Part shown: positions 10,221 through 21,678 of the stretch, piece after piece | Position numbering within the stretch: the stretch's first letter is position 1 | How the letters are laid out: each line of letters opens with the position of its first letter | Assembly: GCA_029378245.1 (NCBI GenBank) | Contig: JARKIF010000138.1 | Coordinates: forward strand, 20,222-84,221 | DNA: 64,000 nucleotides | Reading direction: 5' to 3' | From: Roridomyces roridus | Lineage: Eukaryota > Basidiomycota > Agaricomycetes > Agaricales > Mycenaceae | Notes under the pieces: generated by a model | What the model was told of the DNA's origin: nothing | What the model saw: only the letters and a program-made list of their open reading frames with translations | The model's database searches: none | Translations under genes and position numbers: made by a program

Positions 10221-11769
10221 ATGTTGTTGCCTGACACCCCAGATTCCAAAGCTACTGCTACTTCGTCTGGCATAGAACTCGTCCGGGATGCAGACGTGCT
10301 CATCGAAACCTTCATTCCGATGCCAACTCCACACCCCGCCCCGCCCCCATACGAAACAATTCTCCTCCCATTCTGTACACCTCAGTTGGCGAGCTCCTTT
10401 GACTCTCCCTTCGCAAGAGGCTACAATCCTACACTCGAAACCTCGGTCGGAATTTCTCAAGATCAACTATTGGCGTTCATTGATGGTCTCAACCTCGCGA
10501 TGACCGCCAGTCCCCCTCTCCGGGTCGTGGATTTTGCTGGGCAAGTTGCCATTCGCTCTTTATGATCGCGGTAGACTAACTTACTCTCAGGAAGATCATT
10601 GGAATGGTGTAAGTACGGGATATTCTATACGCTACTTGATTTAATCTTTCCTAGACCTTTTCACTGGGCCATGATCGCAGGTATTGCAATGCAAACCGCC
10701 GCACAGACAGGCATGCATGTCCTATCAAAGACGCTCTCGGACCGTTACCTGCGCGCCGCCAATCTCCGCCTTTTCCATCCCCGTGGCCTCTCCGTCCGCA
10801 TTTGCTCGACAGCAGCAATGCAGCACCTCGTCATGCGTGCCGGCAATGGGGCAGGTCCATCCACGATTGACAAAATTGGCCGCGGAGTCGGCACCCTACT
10901 CCTTCACGTCCCACTACCGTTGTCCAGCCGTATAGTACGCAGCATCGCAGACAGGCCACCCCAAATCAGCCCTAGCATCAGCGCCGTCGGCGATGGTCGG
11001 CGGCTTCCTCTCGCGACTCAACGCCGCCTCGCGTCGCTCGAGGGATACACGCTGCCGCTCAACCTGGACGTACCGCCGCCCGCGAAGCCCCAGGGCGCCA
11101 TGGACACGATAGCCTCCTGGGGCGTAAAATACGATACATACCGCGCGGGTCGTAAGGAGAATAAAACCGAAGCCAGGCGGAGTGAGCTTGACCGCATCAA
11201 CTCGCTGCTGGCAGCACAGCGAAACGGAACCCCTTATTATGGGACTCCTCAGATGGCCGGGCCTTCGATGGGCGGTCCATCCATGGAGCCGGTGGGATGG
11301 TTTGAGCGTAAAACCATGCGCAAAGCTGCCCGGCGGGAGAGGAAGGACCTGCGCCAGGCGGTACGGCGGGAATCGAGACGCGATCGTGGACGCAATGGGC
11401 TGCTCAGCGGTTTGATTGGATCCAAAGAGACCCACCTCGAGCGGCGGGTGGCAAATTCTGAACTCCTTGAGAGCTGGACGACGGATAAGGTGCTCTGGAT
11501 TGTTATTATGAGTGCGGAATTCGGTGAGGACTGACATGTCTTGGCATATCTGGGCGGTGTGCTGATCTTTTCTGTCAGACAAGGAAATTGATGGGATTGA
11601 GCGAGCTGATGGTCTAGATGACGAGGAGCATGTCGATCCAGGTACCTGGACGGCCGAACTCACGAGGGAAAGGGACATTTTGGAGGAGGAAGAGGATGAA
11701 GAGAGCGAGTCGGAGCAAGAAGGGAATGACGGCAAGAAATTTGGACGGTCGAAGGAAGCACCGTATTAG
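10221..11769 (+). CDS. Conserved fungal protein of unknown function, 465 aa
   Basis: Four exons: 10221-10540, 10591-10608, 10655-11523 and 11579-11769. Exon 2 is only 18 nt, and the intron before it has a GC-AG donor (GCAAGT). Both are required to give the continuous reading VVDFAG-KIIGMV-PFHWAMIAG. Conserved-looking blocks are LLPFCTPQLASSFDSPFARG near residue 50 and QTAAQTGMHVLSKTL, SDRYLRAANLRLFHPRGL further on. A basic, Arg/Lys-rich region (FERKTMRKAARRERKDLRQ) and an acidic tail follow. I recall a widespread fungal family of this type without assigned function. There is no signal peptide or transmembrane helix; it may be an intracellular scaffold. Confidence 0.8.
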
Positions 11770-11872
11770 CACGTCTGAATTCAATGCACTTTCTATCCAA
11801 GCTCAGAACCGAACATGACAGGGATACTGGTCTTTACACAAAGAACACTATGCAGCTTGTACGAGCCCGAGA

Positions 11873-12617
11873 TCATGTCCAAATCCGATCGCATTCACTG
11901 AAAAATGGACATCAGAGACGGCGAAAGCTTGGTGTATACAACACTTACACCTCGCTTTCACATCAACGAGTCTTGCGTGAACTGGACCGCCGATATATCG
12001 AGGGAGGGGCTTTTCCTGTTCGTGGATTAGTTTGAATATGTCGCCAATGCAGACGGGCAGGCGTACATTCGAGGTATTGGGAACATACTTGCCGAACATC
12101 TCACCAGGAAAGGTTTCGGGTTCGGCGACAACGATGAGCTTGTCAGGCGTCTTCGGAGCTTTGTCGTGACGTCTGAAAGCACCCTCCGCACGCGCGACAA
12201 GGAGATAATTGTCCACAAAAGATGTGGAACGGCGTATGTTCCACTTTAGAACCGAGGTGTGGGATCTGCAGCGATATGCGAGACGAAGCTCCTTGATGTA
12301 GTGCCCGACTCCTCCAAACCTTGAACCAACTCAGCATAGTTGTGAATCCAGTAACGAACGGAGTCGGGGACGTTTAGGACATCTAGCACAACTTGCTGAA
12401 AGGTAATCCGGTGGTCGTCTGACATTTCGGGGATGGCAAGAATGGCGGCCAAGCCGGGAGGGAGCGGGAAATCCATATCGTAGTCGTGTAAAACCTCGAA
12501 GGGCAAAGAGCCCCAGGGGGGGCTCCAACCTGGCATAGGCTCCGTCACCGCGATGTCGATGTAAGCTGCCACCTGCTCAGCAATGGTTTTGTACAGAGGG
12601 GAAGGTTCAGCCGCCAT
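11873..12617 (-). CDS. Uncharacterised protein with a single-base frame break
   Basis: It starts at MAAEPSPLYKTIAEQ (ATG at 12617) and reads well to AELVQGLEESG. At the three-C run 12304-12306 the coding sense then jumps frame and continues as HYIKELRLAYRCRSH, STSFVDNYLLVARAEG and LIVVAEPETFPGEMFG. One extra base in that run would give a single frame, so this is either an assembly error or a real frameshift. No intron solves it. The last exon is proposed to end at 11873 after an intron with the acceptor TTTTTCAG. The family is not recognised; the protein is soluble and of mixed composition. Confidence 0.55.
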
Positions 12618-12869
12618 GGAGGAAGACGGGCGAAAGAGCGAGGGCGAGGACTGGTGTGTGAAGGTAATGCCATTCAAGCTCAGGTTTATAGCAACAAACG
12701 GTGCACGAGGACGGAGCGTGGATCAAGCTGGGGTCAAGTATATCCAGTAGAGCCACCTTACTTGCGTGTCTGATTCTCAGGTGATGGGAGAAACCCACAG
12801 ACCAATTTCAAGGCGCCACCGTCGCGAATAAAATACTTTTGAATCGTATTGCATAGCAAAACCTGACAG

Positions 12870-14811
12870 CTACCGACCCGTATAGCGAATTTCGATATAT
12901 CGGAATACCGGATATGTGACTGCAGCAAAAGCAGCGGCAAGCTATATCAAAACGAGAGTCAATGTAAAGCTCGCAGACAATGGCTGGACGCACCTCAAAC
13001 CCCAAATCCGCACCAAATTCCGTCCCAGCTGCGACACCGATCGGTCTTTGGGGGAAAAAAAACACGTCAACGGGAAAGAAATGAATACCCGTAGCGAGAG
13101 AGCGTACCCAATATACCACACTTCCGCCATCCCCAATACAGCCCCCGCAACACCGAAACACCCCGCTAGCACGCCCGCAACGCCCAACGGCAGCCTCGAA
13201 GGCGAATCCCAATCTTCCAAATTATACCCGCCCAAAGGACCGCCCTTCCGCCGAAAGATGAAATGCTCTTCCGCGACGATGACGATGAAGAACGCTGTCC
13301 AGTAGGAGAGGATGGCGAGGAAGTTGCTGAGGATTTCAGCAAAGTGCTCGCGGCCGGCGACACCGGCGACGGTGTATGCAACAAAGATGACGATGGTCCA
13401 AAAGAAGCGAGGGATCTTTGCGAAGGGACGACCGAGAGATTGAATTGATAGGGCGGCCGAGTAGGTGTTGGGCACGTTGTTGGCGCTGAGAAAATCTCAG
13501 CTAAAGGACGGGGAATCGAGGCTCTCTTACATGACCGAAAAGGCAAGAAGGAAAAGTATGAATTTTCCTCCGCCCTTCCAGGGAGAGAGCACCTGCCCGA
13601 GAAGACCACCGGTGCCCCCATTGGTGAAAGCGTCGGTGTACGCAGGGTCCGTGATGGTCATCAAGAGGGCACCCAAAATCTCGCAAAAACAGATCGGAAT
13701 GAAAAGTCCGAAGAATGTGAGGATAAAGACTTTGGTGGAGGACGTGTTTGCGGGAAGCCGAACGTTGTAATCAGCAGCCACGGGCGCCCAACCGGCGACG
13801 GATCCAAAAATGATGCCGCCGAAGCTAAGGACATCCGAGGAAAGCGACTTGCCCGTGTCCTCAAATGGCTTTTGAGCGTCGATTTCATACCCAGCGCGAG
13901 CACCGAGACCCAGGAGGAATAGCATGACGATGAATAACACCATCCAGGCGTAGCGTTCGTAGTGGTGGACCATGTTGTACCCGATAAAGCAGGGAATCAA
14001 GCTGCCAACACCGACAATGACGACGCCCGCAACCAGAGGAAGTGTTCCTGGGTTAATAGATGCGAGTGTTTGTCCACCAAGGATGACAGCCGTCGTGGAG
14101 AAACCCAGTTGCGTCAGGATATTCAAGATTGAATAAATAGTGCAGCCAACGTAACCTAGCACGCAGGTTAGAAAGCGAAGGGAGAAACAGAGGGCTCTCC
14201 TACCGCTGCTGTATCGGGTAATAATCATGGTGCGCAGACCAGTCTTGGGACCAAGGGTTGCGATGAAGGAAGTTGCCTACAAAAAATGAAGCTCCAAACT
14301 CATAGCTTGCTCGAGGAAAACCTACCACCGAACCAAGTGCAGCAAAGCAGAAGATTGTTGCAATAGCGTGCCTATTGAATAACTTCAACATAGGAACCAA
14401 GAAACAAAATTGCATTACACACGGTAAAGTGAGAGTGTAGAATTCTTGGGCAAGGACACCAATGGGCAGCGTCGTTAAGACGGTATTCACCGACCTGCAA
14501 TCTCTTAGTGAGATTGAAATTCATCGTTTGGTCCCACATACCACCACATTAACAGGCTGAAAATCGCGTATAAGCTTCAGCAATCGGGGAGAATGGCATG
14601 CAACGCACTTGTTCCACATATTCTTCTCCTCTCGTTGATCCTCCGGGACTCGTTCCACCCCACGCGCCTCGACACCGCTGGCAAAGAGCTTGGACATGAG
14701 TGGACCCACAAAGCCGAAGCGTTTGACGAGTACATCGTCCGGGGCGACTTCATCTTCCCTGGCCACGACGTCTGGGCCTCTCTCCTTGTCTTCAAAGGAA
14801 TGAGTGGACAT
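12870..14811 (-). CDS. Nucleobase:cation symporter (FCY2-like purine-cytosine permease)
   Basis: Eight exons give 528 residues in frame: 14609-14811, 14542-14556 (15 nt), 14326-14494, 14204-14276, 13531-14155, 13108-13485, 12994-13045 and 12870-12941. About twelve hydrophobic helices are visible. Family signatures include NMWNNLLMWWSVN, SFIATLGPKTGLRTM, FGSVAGWAPVAADYNV and SVIANNVPNTYSAALS. The C-terminus is AAVTYPVFRYIEIRYTG. Members of the NCS1/FCY2 group import cytosine, adenine, guanine and hypoxanthine with protons across the plasma membrane. Exact specificity is not readable. The start lies 144 bp from the divergent FOL3 start. The 15-nt exon encodes most of LLMW and is supported by strict phase agreement. 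Confidence 0.93.
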
Positions 14812-14955
14812 GGGAGAGAAAGTGCAGAGTGTCGCGCTTACCGGATGGAGTACATCCTATATACCGCACTCGCAGATGGGGACCATGCGGTGTGGGCGGT
14901 GGTTATTTTTGAACGGGATAAGCAAGTGAAAATCAAAACGTGATTGCCGAAGAAA
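14812..14955. promoter_or_regulatory. Short divergent promoter between permease and FOL3
   Basis: Only 144 bp separate the ATGs of the nucleobase permease (minus) and dihydrofolate synthase (plus), so both promoters must share this interval. An AT-rich patch (atatacc) sits near 14860. No specific operator could be assigned. Confidence 0.5.
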
Positions 14956-16326
14956 ATGTCGATTGACCTGACCCTCGACCGTATCCAACGCCTCGCTGGC
15001 CACCTTCCTCCCTACACCCGCCCTACCTGTCACATCGCGGGCACCAATGGCAAAGGCAGCGTCTCTGCCCTTGTTTCCTCTATGCTCGCGACCTCACTTT
15101 CCGTCGGACGCTTCAATAGCCCGCATCTCGTCTCTGTGAACGATTGTATAGTGTTGAACAACCAGGCCGTGTCGATCGAGGTCTACGAGGAGGCAAGGGA
15201 GCAAGTTGTCCGTGCCAACGAGGAGCACGGCTGTGGTGCAAGCAGTTTTGAGATTCTGACACTTACGGCGCTGTTTATCTTCGAGCGCGCCCGGGTTGAT
15301 ATCGCTGTTATCGAGGTCGGTATGGGCGGGCGTCTGGATGCTACCAACATCATTCCGGACGAATGCATTCTCGTGTCGGCTTTGACGGCGGTCGATTTGG
15401 ATCACCAGGCTTTTCTCGGCAGCACCGTGGCTGCCATCGCAGCAGAAAAGGCGGCGATCGCACGCAGTGGAAAACCATTCGTCTTGGGAGGGCAGGAGCA
15501 CGTTGAAGTCGAAAATGTGGTGGCGGATGTGGTCAATGCGGCAGGAGGCAATTTGGTCTACGCATTGCCAGTGTTCACGCGCGATTGGGACCCTAACGTC
15601 GACGGGCCCACGCCACCCCCATTCTCATTATCTGCTTCGCCATTTGTTCCTCCGCCTCCTGTCCCTGTTCGCTTCTCCATGCCCTGCCTCGATCACCCTG
15701 TCCTCGCGTTGCTGCCCCTCCCTGGAGAACACCAATTGGATAATCTGGGACTCGCGGTGTCCATCGTGTCTGCCGTTCTGATGACTCCGGCGTGGGAAGC
15801 CACCCGTGTCCGCTTCACCAACGATTCCATTGTCCGGGGCATCAGGAACGTCAAGTGGCCGGGGCGGCTGTCGTTCCACACCTTGAGCAAGCCGGCACTT
15901 AGCATACTCGCAGACGGTGCACACAATGCTGCCTCGGCACGCACTCTGGCGTTGTATTTGTCTTCTCTGGCCGACTCGTCGCGCCCTTTATCCCTTACTT
16001 ACATCCTTGCACTTTCACACTCCCCGCTTAAACCGCCCAAAGAGACGCTTACACCACTTCTGTCTTTTGAAAAGCCGGTACAGATCCGTGTCGCGTTGCT
16101 GCGCTTTACACCACCTGAAGGGATGCCATGGGTCTCATCGGTGCCACCAGCAGAGCTGCAGGCGGTCGTGCAAGATCTCGTGCCGGAGGCCGAGACGTGG
16201 GTCGACGAGAGGAACGAACAAGGGAGTCTGCAGCGAGCGTTGGACTGGGCTGTAAAGACAGGTTCTGAGTTGGTTGTTCTTGCGGGGAGCTTGTATCTTG
16301 TGGCCGATTTGTACAGAATACAATGA
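14956..16326 (+). CDS. FOL3: Dihydrofolate synthase
   Basis: An intronless gene of 456 residues. The start chosen is ATG 14956; the frame upstream has no ATG. The Mur-ligase P-loop AGTNGKGSVS lies at residues ~28-37. NSPHLVSVNDC follows, then EILTLTALFIFERARVD, VIEVGMGGRLDATN and LADGAHNAASA, all signatures of folylpolyglutamate/dihydrofolate synthases. The enzyme adds the first glutamate to dihydropteroate using ATP, giving dihydrofolate. The length and short C-terminal domain fit the fungal FOL3 branch better than the longer FPGS (MET7) branch. The lack of introns is unusual among its intron-rich neighbours. Confidence 0.92.
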   Translation: MSIDLTLDRIQRLAGHLPPYTRPTCHIAGTNGKGSVSALVSSMLATSLSVGRFNSPHLVSVNDCIVLNNQAVSIEVYEEAREQVVRANEEHGCGASSFEILTLTALFIFERARVDIAVIEVGMGGRLDATNIIPDECILVSALTAVDLDHQAFLGSTVAAIAAEKAAIARSGKPFVLGGQEHVEVENVVADVVNAAGGNLVYALPVFTRDWDPNVDGPTPPPFSLSASPFVPPPPVPVRFSMPCLDHPVLALLPLPGEHQLDNLGLAVSIVSAVLMTPAWEATRVRFTNDSIVRGIRNVKWPGRLSFHTLSKPALSILADGAHNAASARTLALYLSSLADSSRPLSLTYILALSHSPLKPPKETLTPLLSFEKPVQIRVALLRFTPPEGMPWVSSVPPAELQAVVQDLVPEAETWVDERNEQGSLQRALDWAVKTGSELVVLAGSLYLVADLYRIQ

Positions 16327-16439
16327 AATTCTAGTTAAAAGATTCAAGTTGTACCCAAGGGGTGAATTTGAGTGGCCGTGTTTGTCAATCAGCTCATTAC
16401 GCCTCGACTGCAGACAGCCTGAGGGCAACAGGCGCGACC

Positions 16440-19400
16440 ATGTCTGCATCCATCGAGGACCGGAATGCAATCGGGACACTACACCATCCTCTTCCGCCTT
16501 CCAGTCTCCGCGACGCGTCCCAAGGGTCACAATTTTGCGTTCCACCAAGATTTGAGATTGATTTGACTAGCAGCCAACCTTGGACCAAGGCACCCACCAA
16601 GATAGCGCAGCCTACAAACGGCAGTCGCGTACGTAGGCCGCTTCCCTTATCTACTTGTTTTCCGATACTGGTCCTAGGCCTCTGGTTCGGCGTTGAAGAA
16701 TCCGTATACTCTTGCCGGAAAGAACAACCTCAACGCTTCTTCTCGGAGCATCAGGGGTGGCAACCCCAACAACCTGAATTTGGATGACTATGTACAACAA
16801 CCACCTGCCAAGAGGCAAAAGGTGGAAAGCTCCAACACCCCGAAGCCACGGAAAAAGGTCTCACCAACTCAACCCCGGCCTCAGTCTGGTGCGTGCTACG
16901 GAAATGATACCCACTACAATCCATTTATTTTGCACCTGCAAGCCTCGAGCTCCGGTCGTAAACTTGGCCAAGCGGATGATCAAGGGGTGCTTCTCGTCGA
17001 CGGGCAATATATCGATACGAAGAACTCGCAGTTCATTGGCAAGATGAACGGCAATGCCACTGCTGGTCCTTCGCGACACGACGCTCGCTCGGTTAGCGGA
17101 ACCACGCACTCGAAAGTACCGCTAGCGCCTGAAGACGACCCCGTTGTAATCGACTCGGACTCGGACGATCCTATCGAATCGTTTCCTGAGGAGAAGAAAG
17201 GGCACGTTACGGAGAAGGTGGCGCACTACGAGAAGATGAGCGTCCCCAAGCTTGATTTAGAGAACATGAGCGCCGGGATAAAGAACCGCATGAAGGCCAG
17301 GGTACGTCGTCCCTTATTTTCCCCCACTTGAACCGAACCACGCATGCAGAAGCAGAATCAAGATGCTGCGCGCGCGACCGCAGACTCGAAACCGGTGCCT
17401 ATGACCAGAGCACAGCAAAGTTCTCCGTTTTTGCCGATCAAGGCTTGGTTCCTTGGACGCAAACTTTTCGAGGAGCCGTACTACCTCACGTGGATGCACT
17501 CTGGCAAGATGACGATCAAGTCGGGTGAAGGCCCTGGTTCTCCATCTCGTCATTACGAAGAGGTCGATATGAAGACGATTGCAGAAAAAGTCTGGGTAAG
17601 GTGCCTGTTTGTTGTGAATTCTGTTGTGATTGGTTGTGGTAGTTCGTCAAGCCCGCAGACCCTCGAGACAAATATCTTTTCTTGGAAACTGGCCAGGGCG
17701 TGAAACGTCAGGTGCAGAAGGCCTTGGGTGCCGGATACTCCAAGTACTTCAAGCTGGGTGTGTTTTGTTGTATTTGTTGGTTCATCAGGTACTAACGCCT
17801 CGCAGGTGGAAAGCACTGCGAAGGGGACATTTCGATTAAATTCGATATGGATTCGCCAAATTGGATCCCGCATTCCTACCTGGTTTTCTACGACTGGTTG
17901 CAGAACAATGTTGATGAAAGAGCAGTTCTCGGGTGCGTCCTGCCTCTTCTCTGCCTTCCTCCTCTCTGAATTTTGTCACAGCGGTCCTGCGGGGGATGCG
18001 AAGTGGGACATGGCTATCAGAATAAGTCAAATGGTCGATACCAAGGTTCGGCGAGAATCTGGACTCGATGAAGAACCTGTCAAAGGGCGTCAGAGAAAGA
18101 AATCCGGCTACCACGCCAAGTCGGCCATTCCCGACGATTGGGAATCACGCCCTGAGAACTGTTCCCCGCCTCGGGAATCAGGTTCTGATTGGTCCCCACC
18201 CCCACTCCCTACTATTTCCAAGACTCCTGCGACTGCAGACACTGTCCAAACGGCCAGGAGCGGTAGTCCCGACACACCCATCGAGATAGAATCGCCCCAA
18301 AGACCGACTCCCCGACCGTCAGTCGCTCCTCGTCCTCTTCATTTCGCTGCTCTCATTCCGTGCATCCAGTTTACACTCAGAGACAGAGCCAACACGCCGC
18401 TCCACTAGGCAATCTGTTGCGCCGCCCAGACCCAACGTTGATCTAGACGAGGTGTATGTGAGGGTTATCCAAATCGGTACCGTGCTCATCTGTTTGGTAC
18501 AGAATACTTGTATATCCTCCTGGGCAGACTGGAGCCGTGAATGTCACCAATGGCGATGTTCTTCGACTCTCGCCGGGCGAATTCCTCAATGACACACTCA
18601 TCGAGTTTGGGCTCAAGTATGTGTTTCTTTCCTACCACATCACATCTGAACTCTTTCCCCAGGCTTTGGTTGCAAGAACTTGAGAAGACGAATCCGGACC
18701 TTGTAAAGCAGATTCACGTGTTTAGTTCCTTCTTCTACAAGAAACTGACCAACAAGGGGCAAGTCTCCTCTTTGACGATTCTCTTCTCAAGGTGATTTAC
18801 ATTCAATAGCGCTAAGCAAGGGTACGAGAGTGTAAAGAAGTGGACCTCCAAGTTCAACCTCTTCGACAAGAAGTTTATTATCGTTCCCATCAATGAGAAG
18901 TAAGTTTCTAGCCCACGCGTGCAGCAAAGCTCTCAATGTTCGCAGCCTCCATTGGTATCTTGCCATCATATACTATCCAGAACACGTCCTGAAACCGCCA
19001 CTGCCGACAAAATCCCCTGTCACCCGACGAAAAACGCGCCAAGGTCCGGATGAACAGCATGTGGCCGAGATACCCTCGGAGAAACCGCCCGACTCCAAGG
19101 CAAGCAGCGTTACTCGCGGCTCTTCTACGCCTCCGGAAGCCGAGAAGGCGCCAACACCAACAACGAGTGACGGGCAGGCTGATGCAGAGGAGGTCAACGA
19201 GATGATGAAATCCTCTTGCTCGATAACCGAGGATGACACCCCCGAGAAGGAGGGCGCCCGGGACGACCATGACTCTCTTTTCAGTGATGATAATATGGAA
19301 GTCGATGTGGAGACGGTTGAGGACGGAGATCCTTCCTCCGTGACTCTGGTGAACGACGACGATTCCAAGACGGCAAGTGAAGAGCCGACGACGGTGCCTG

Positions 19401-20289
19401 TGCATGAGACCATGGATGTCGACGATCCTGACGTGGCCGACCAATCAAAGGACCCGCTGGATCTCTTCGACTCTCCGCCGCCCATCTCGAGGGCCGTCGC
19501 GCCGGTCAATTTCTACGGCAACTCGAGTCGCAAGCGAAAGGCTCGATCCCCGATATTGGACACCTTTCCTCCGACAGGTGCACCGCACCGTCCGGACCTA
19601 TTAGATGAAGACGACGGGGAGGAGGTTGTCGTGGTCAGTGACCAGCCCAGGTGCGTGAAACGCGATTTCCGACGGTGCAGAGCTTTGAGATTGTTTTAGC
19701 ACGTACATCTTCACTCTGGATTCTCTGGGCGGTCGGCATCCGAAAGTCGTCAAAGTGCTTGGGCAATACCTCAGGCAGGAGGCTCAGGAGAAGCGGGGGA
19801 TACCGTCAGAGCAATGCAGTTCACCTGCGGGGAAGACTGCGCAGGTTCCACATCAACCCAACTTTTGCGATTGCGGGATATATCTGCTGCATCTTGCCCA
19901 AACGTTTATTTCCGATCCTGACCGATACTGCAAAATCATCTTGCAAGTGCGTGCTTGTTTCCAATTGCGCTTTGCCCATATGCTGACACAGTGGATAGAG
20001 CAAAAAGATGAACGCAGAACAACGCGGCGTCACTTGGAAGAGTGAGGGTACGCTCGACTTTCGGGAAACGCTTCGGACTCGAATCGGAGAACTGTCACGC
20101 GATTGGAAAAAGGCCAAGCAGGAGGAGCTCAAGAAGAAGGAAGCGGATGTTGTCCCAGACTCTTCGGACGATGAGGTCGACATCGTGGAAACGACGCCGG
20201 CCCCTTCTTCTCTACCTCCTCATATTCAGAGAAAGGCAAGGGCAGCTGGAGGAGCTTCCACGATAGGCAGGGCATCACGCCTCCGATGA
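16440..20289 (+). CDS. ULP2: ULP2-like SUMO-specific cysteine protease, 1087 aa
   Basis: Thirteen exons: 16440-16628, 16678-17301, 17350-17595, 17643-17757, 17806-17932, 17982-18317, 18370-18453, 18503-18616, 18663-18758, 18810-18899, 18946-19650, 19700-19946 and 19999-20289. The C48 peptidase domain starts near residue 575 (ILVYPPGQTGAVN, FLNDTLIEFGLKLWL). The triad is His ~676 in LHWYLAIIYYP, Asp ~916 in FTLDSLGG and Cys ~967 in FCDCGIYLL, with oxyanion Gln ~961. About 235 acidic residues separate His and Asp, as in the Ulp2/SENP6-7 class that trims poly-SUMO in the nucleus. A distinct N-terminal domain (residues ~285-450, PIKAWFLGRKLF to WDMAIRISQ) recurs without the protease at 57.3-60.9 kb. 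The intron at 18759-18809 is GC-AG. The junction 18318-18369 is the least certain. Confidence 0.93.
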
Positions 20290-20788
20290 CAAGACAATTT
20301 GTATTACTCTCGCCGCATTTTTGACACTGTACCATCGTCACTAACCGCATTTCCTTGGTTTATAATTCGTATAATACCACTGCATTGAACCTAGTAGAGA
20401 CGACATTGAATAATACTATGCTTGAACTACTTGTTTGTCTGTCTGTCCCAAAACTACGGGTATGGTCTGGAGGGACCCGGGGTGGGTCACGACCGCACTC
20501 AACTCTGAAGGGACGATCCAAACAAGTGTTCTTGTGGGCCTGGCCAACTTCAAAACGAAGTCGGCCAGCAAAAACGACGAGATGGGTCGATCTTCCACCA
20601 GCGTAACAGGCCCGTGCGTGGAAAGGATGGCAGGGACCTTGACTATGCTCGTGGTGTATGTTTGTCGGGGATGGAGGTTCAGACGGTGGAGGTTGACGAC
20701 GCTTCAAGCAGAAAATCGATGGTTGTGGTAAAGGAAGAAAAAGAGTGTTGTTTTGACACGTTGTGCCCGATCAAACTCGACTCTTTTT
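20290..20788. other. Intergenic between ULP2 and SEN15
   Basis: No gene is supported. Small frames on both strands here have no conserved features. This interval should hold the ULP2 3' end and the SEN15 promoter. Confidence 0.5.
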
Positions 20789-21366
20789 ATGGAGAAACAT
20801 CCCTCTGTAGCTATCCCTCTTCCTTGAACGCGTTCTGGACCTCAAATACCCTTGATTTAAAGTACCAAGCACTGGCACATGTGCTGCCAAAGTACCCTCG
20901 GGCGGCTGGATGCATATTTCAAACATACAACGACATCTTGCTAGGTAAAGTTCTGACCGCGGCGGTCTTTTCTTTTGAACACTGGGACTCAGCTACGTAC
21001 CAAAGCGCAACAATGGACTGAAGTCCAAGTCGTCGAATTGGAGAGTATCTCGCGTGCAGCTATCACGGGAAAGAAACCCAAGACTGTAAGTTTCTCTTCT
21101 TGTGTACATTTCCCGTTCTGAATCCACAAAACAATAATTAGGACACGACGCTGCACGTCGTTCCGTGTTCGCTGGCCGAGACGCTGTCATTTGGGTGGTA
21201 GGTGCCAATTGGCTTGCTGAAATACGCGCTTACGCTCGTGAACAGGCTGATGAAGGCGTTCAGCCAACTCGGAGATCCACCAGAGATATACCTCGCAATC
21301 ACGTCCGACGACGCGTCCTTGGTGTACTATAAACTCAGTCGGGGCATCGTGAAACCGCATATTTGA
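20789..21366 (+). CDS. SEN15: tRNA-splicing endonuclease subunit Sen15
   Basis: Five exons: 20789-20806 (18 nt), 20863-20944, 21006-21085, 21142-21197 and 21246-21366. They encode 118 residues in one frame. Family signatures are MEKHPSYQALAHVLPKYP, FQTYNDILLAQQWTEVQV, HVVPCSLAETLSFGWL and GDPPEIYLAITSDDASLV, ending YYKLSRGIVKP. Sen15 is a small structural subunit of the Sen2-Sen34-Sen15-Sen54 heterotetramer that excises introns from pre-tRNA. It has no catalytic residues itself, as here. The size is normal for the family. The tiny first exon explains why no long open frame is visible. Confidence 0.9.
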
Positions 21367-21678
21367 AGCCCCACCCTGTATCTTGTTGTATCACACATAA
21401 ACCTTGTCTGCTTGAAACAGTACGGGAGAGGCACAGAAGATGAACATTCCGCTTGACACGAGTTTCTATGCAATTGTATTCATGAGTTATCGACTGGGAC
21501 GTTACTGCTACAATTATAATTCACAGATAAAATGCGAATGAATGCCAGAGTCCAAGAACGAAAACGAAAGGGAAACAGAAAGGAATGTGGGTGACGGTGA
21601 TCAGCGTGGTTGGATGTATAGAGTGAATGCCTGAATAATATATGGAGAGAGAGATTTGATAGTGCCTGGAATGATCGG
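21367..21678. other. Short convergent intergenic region
   Basis: This is the 3' flank of SEN15 (plus) and of the membrane-protein gene (minus). It is AT-rich in parts. No further feature was seen. Confidence 0.5.

Noticed and set aside
10914..11735. 273-residue minus-strand frame
   Set aside because: It is the antisense of the well-supported gene at 10221-11769.
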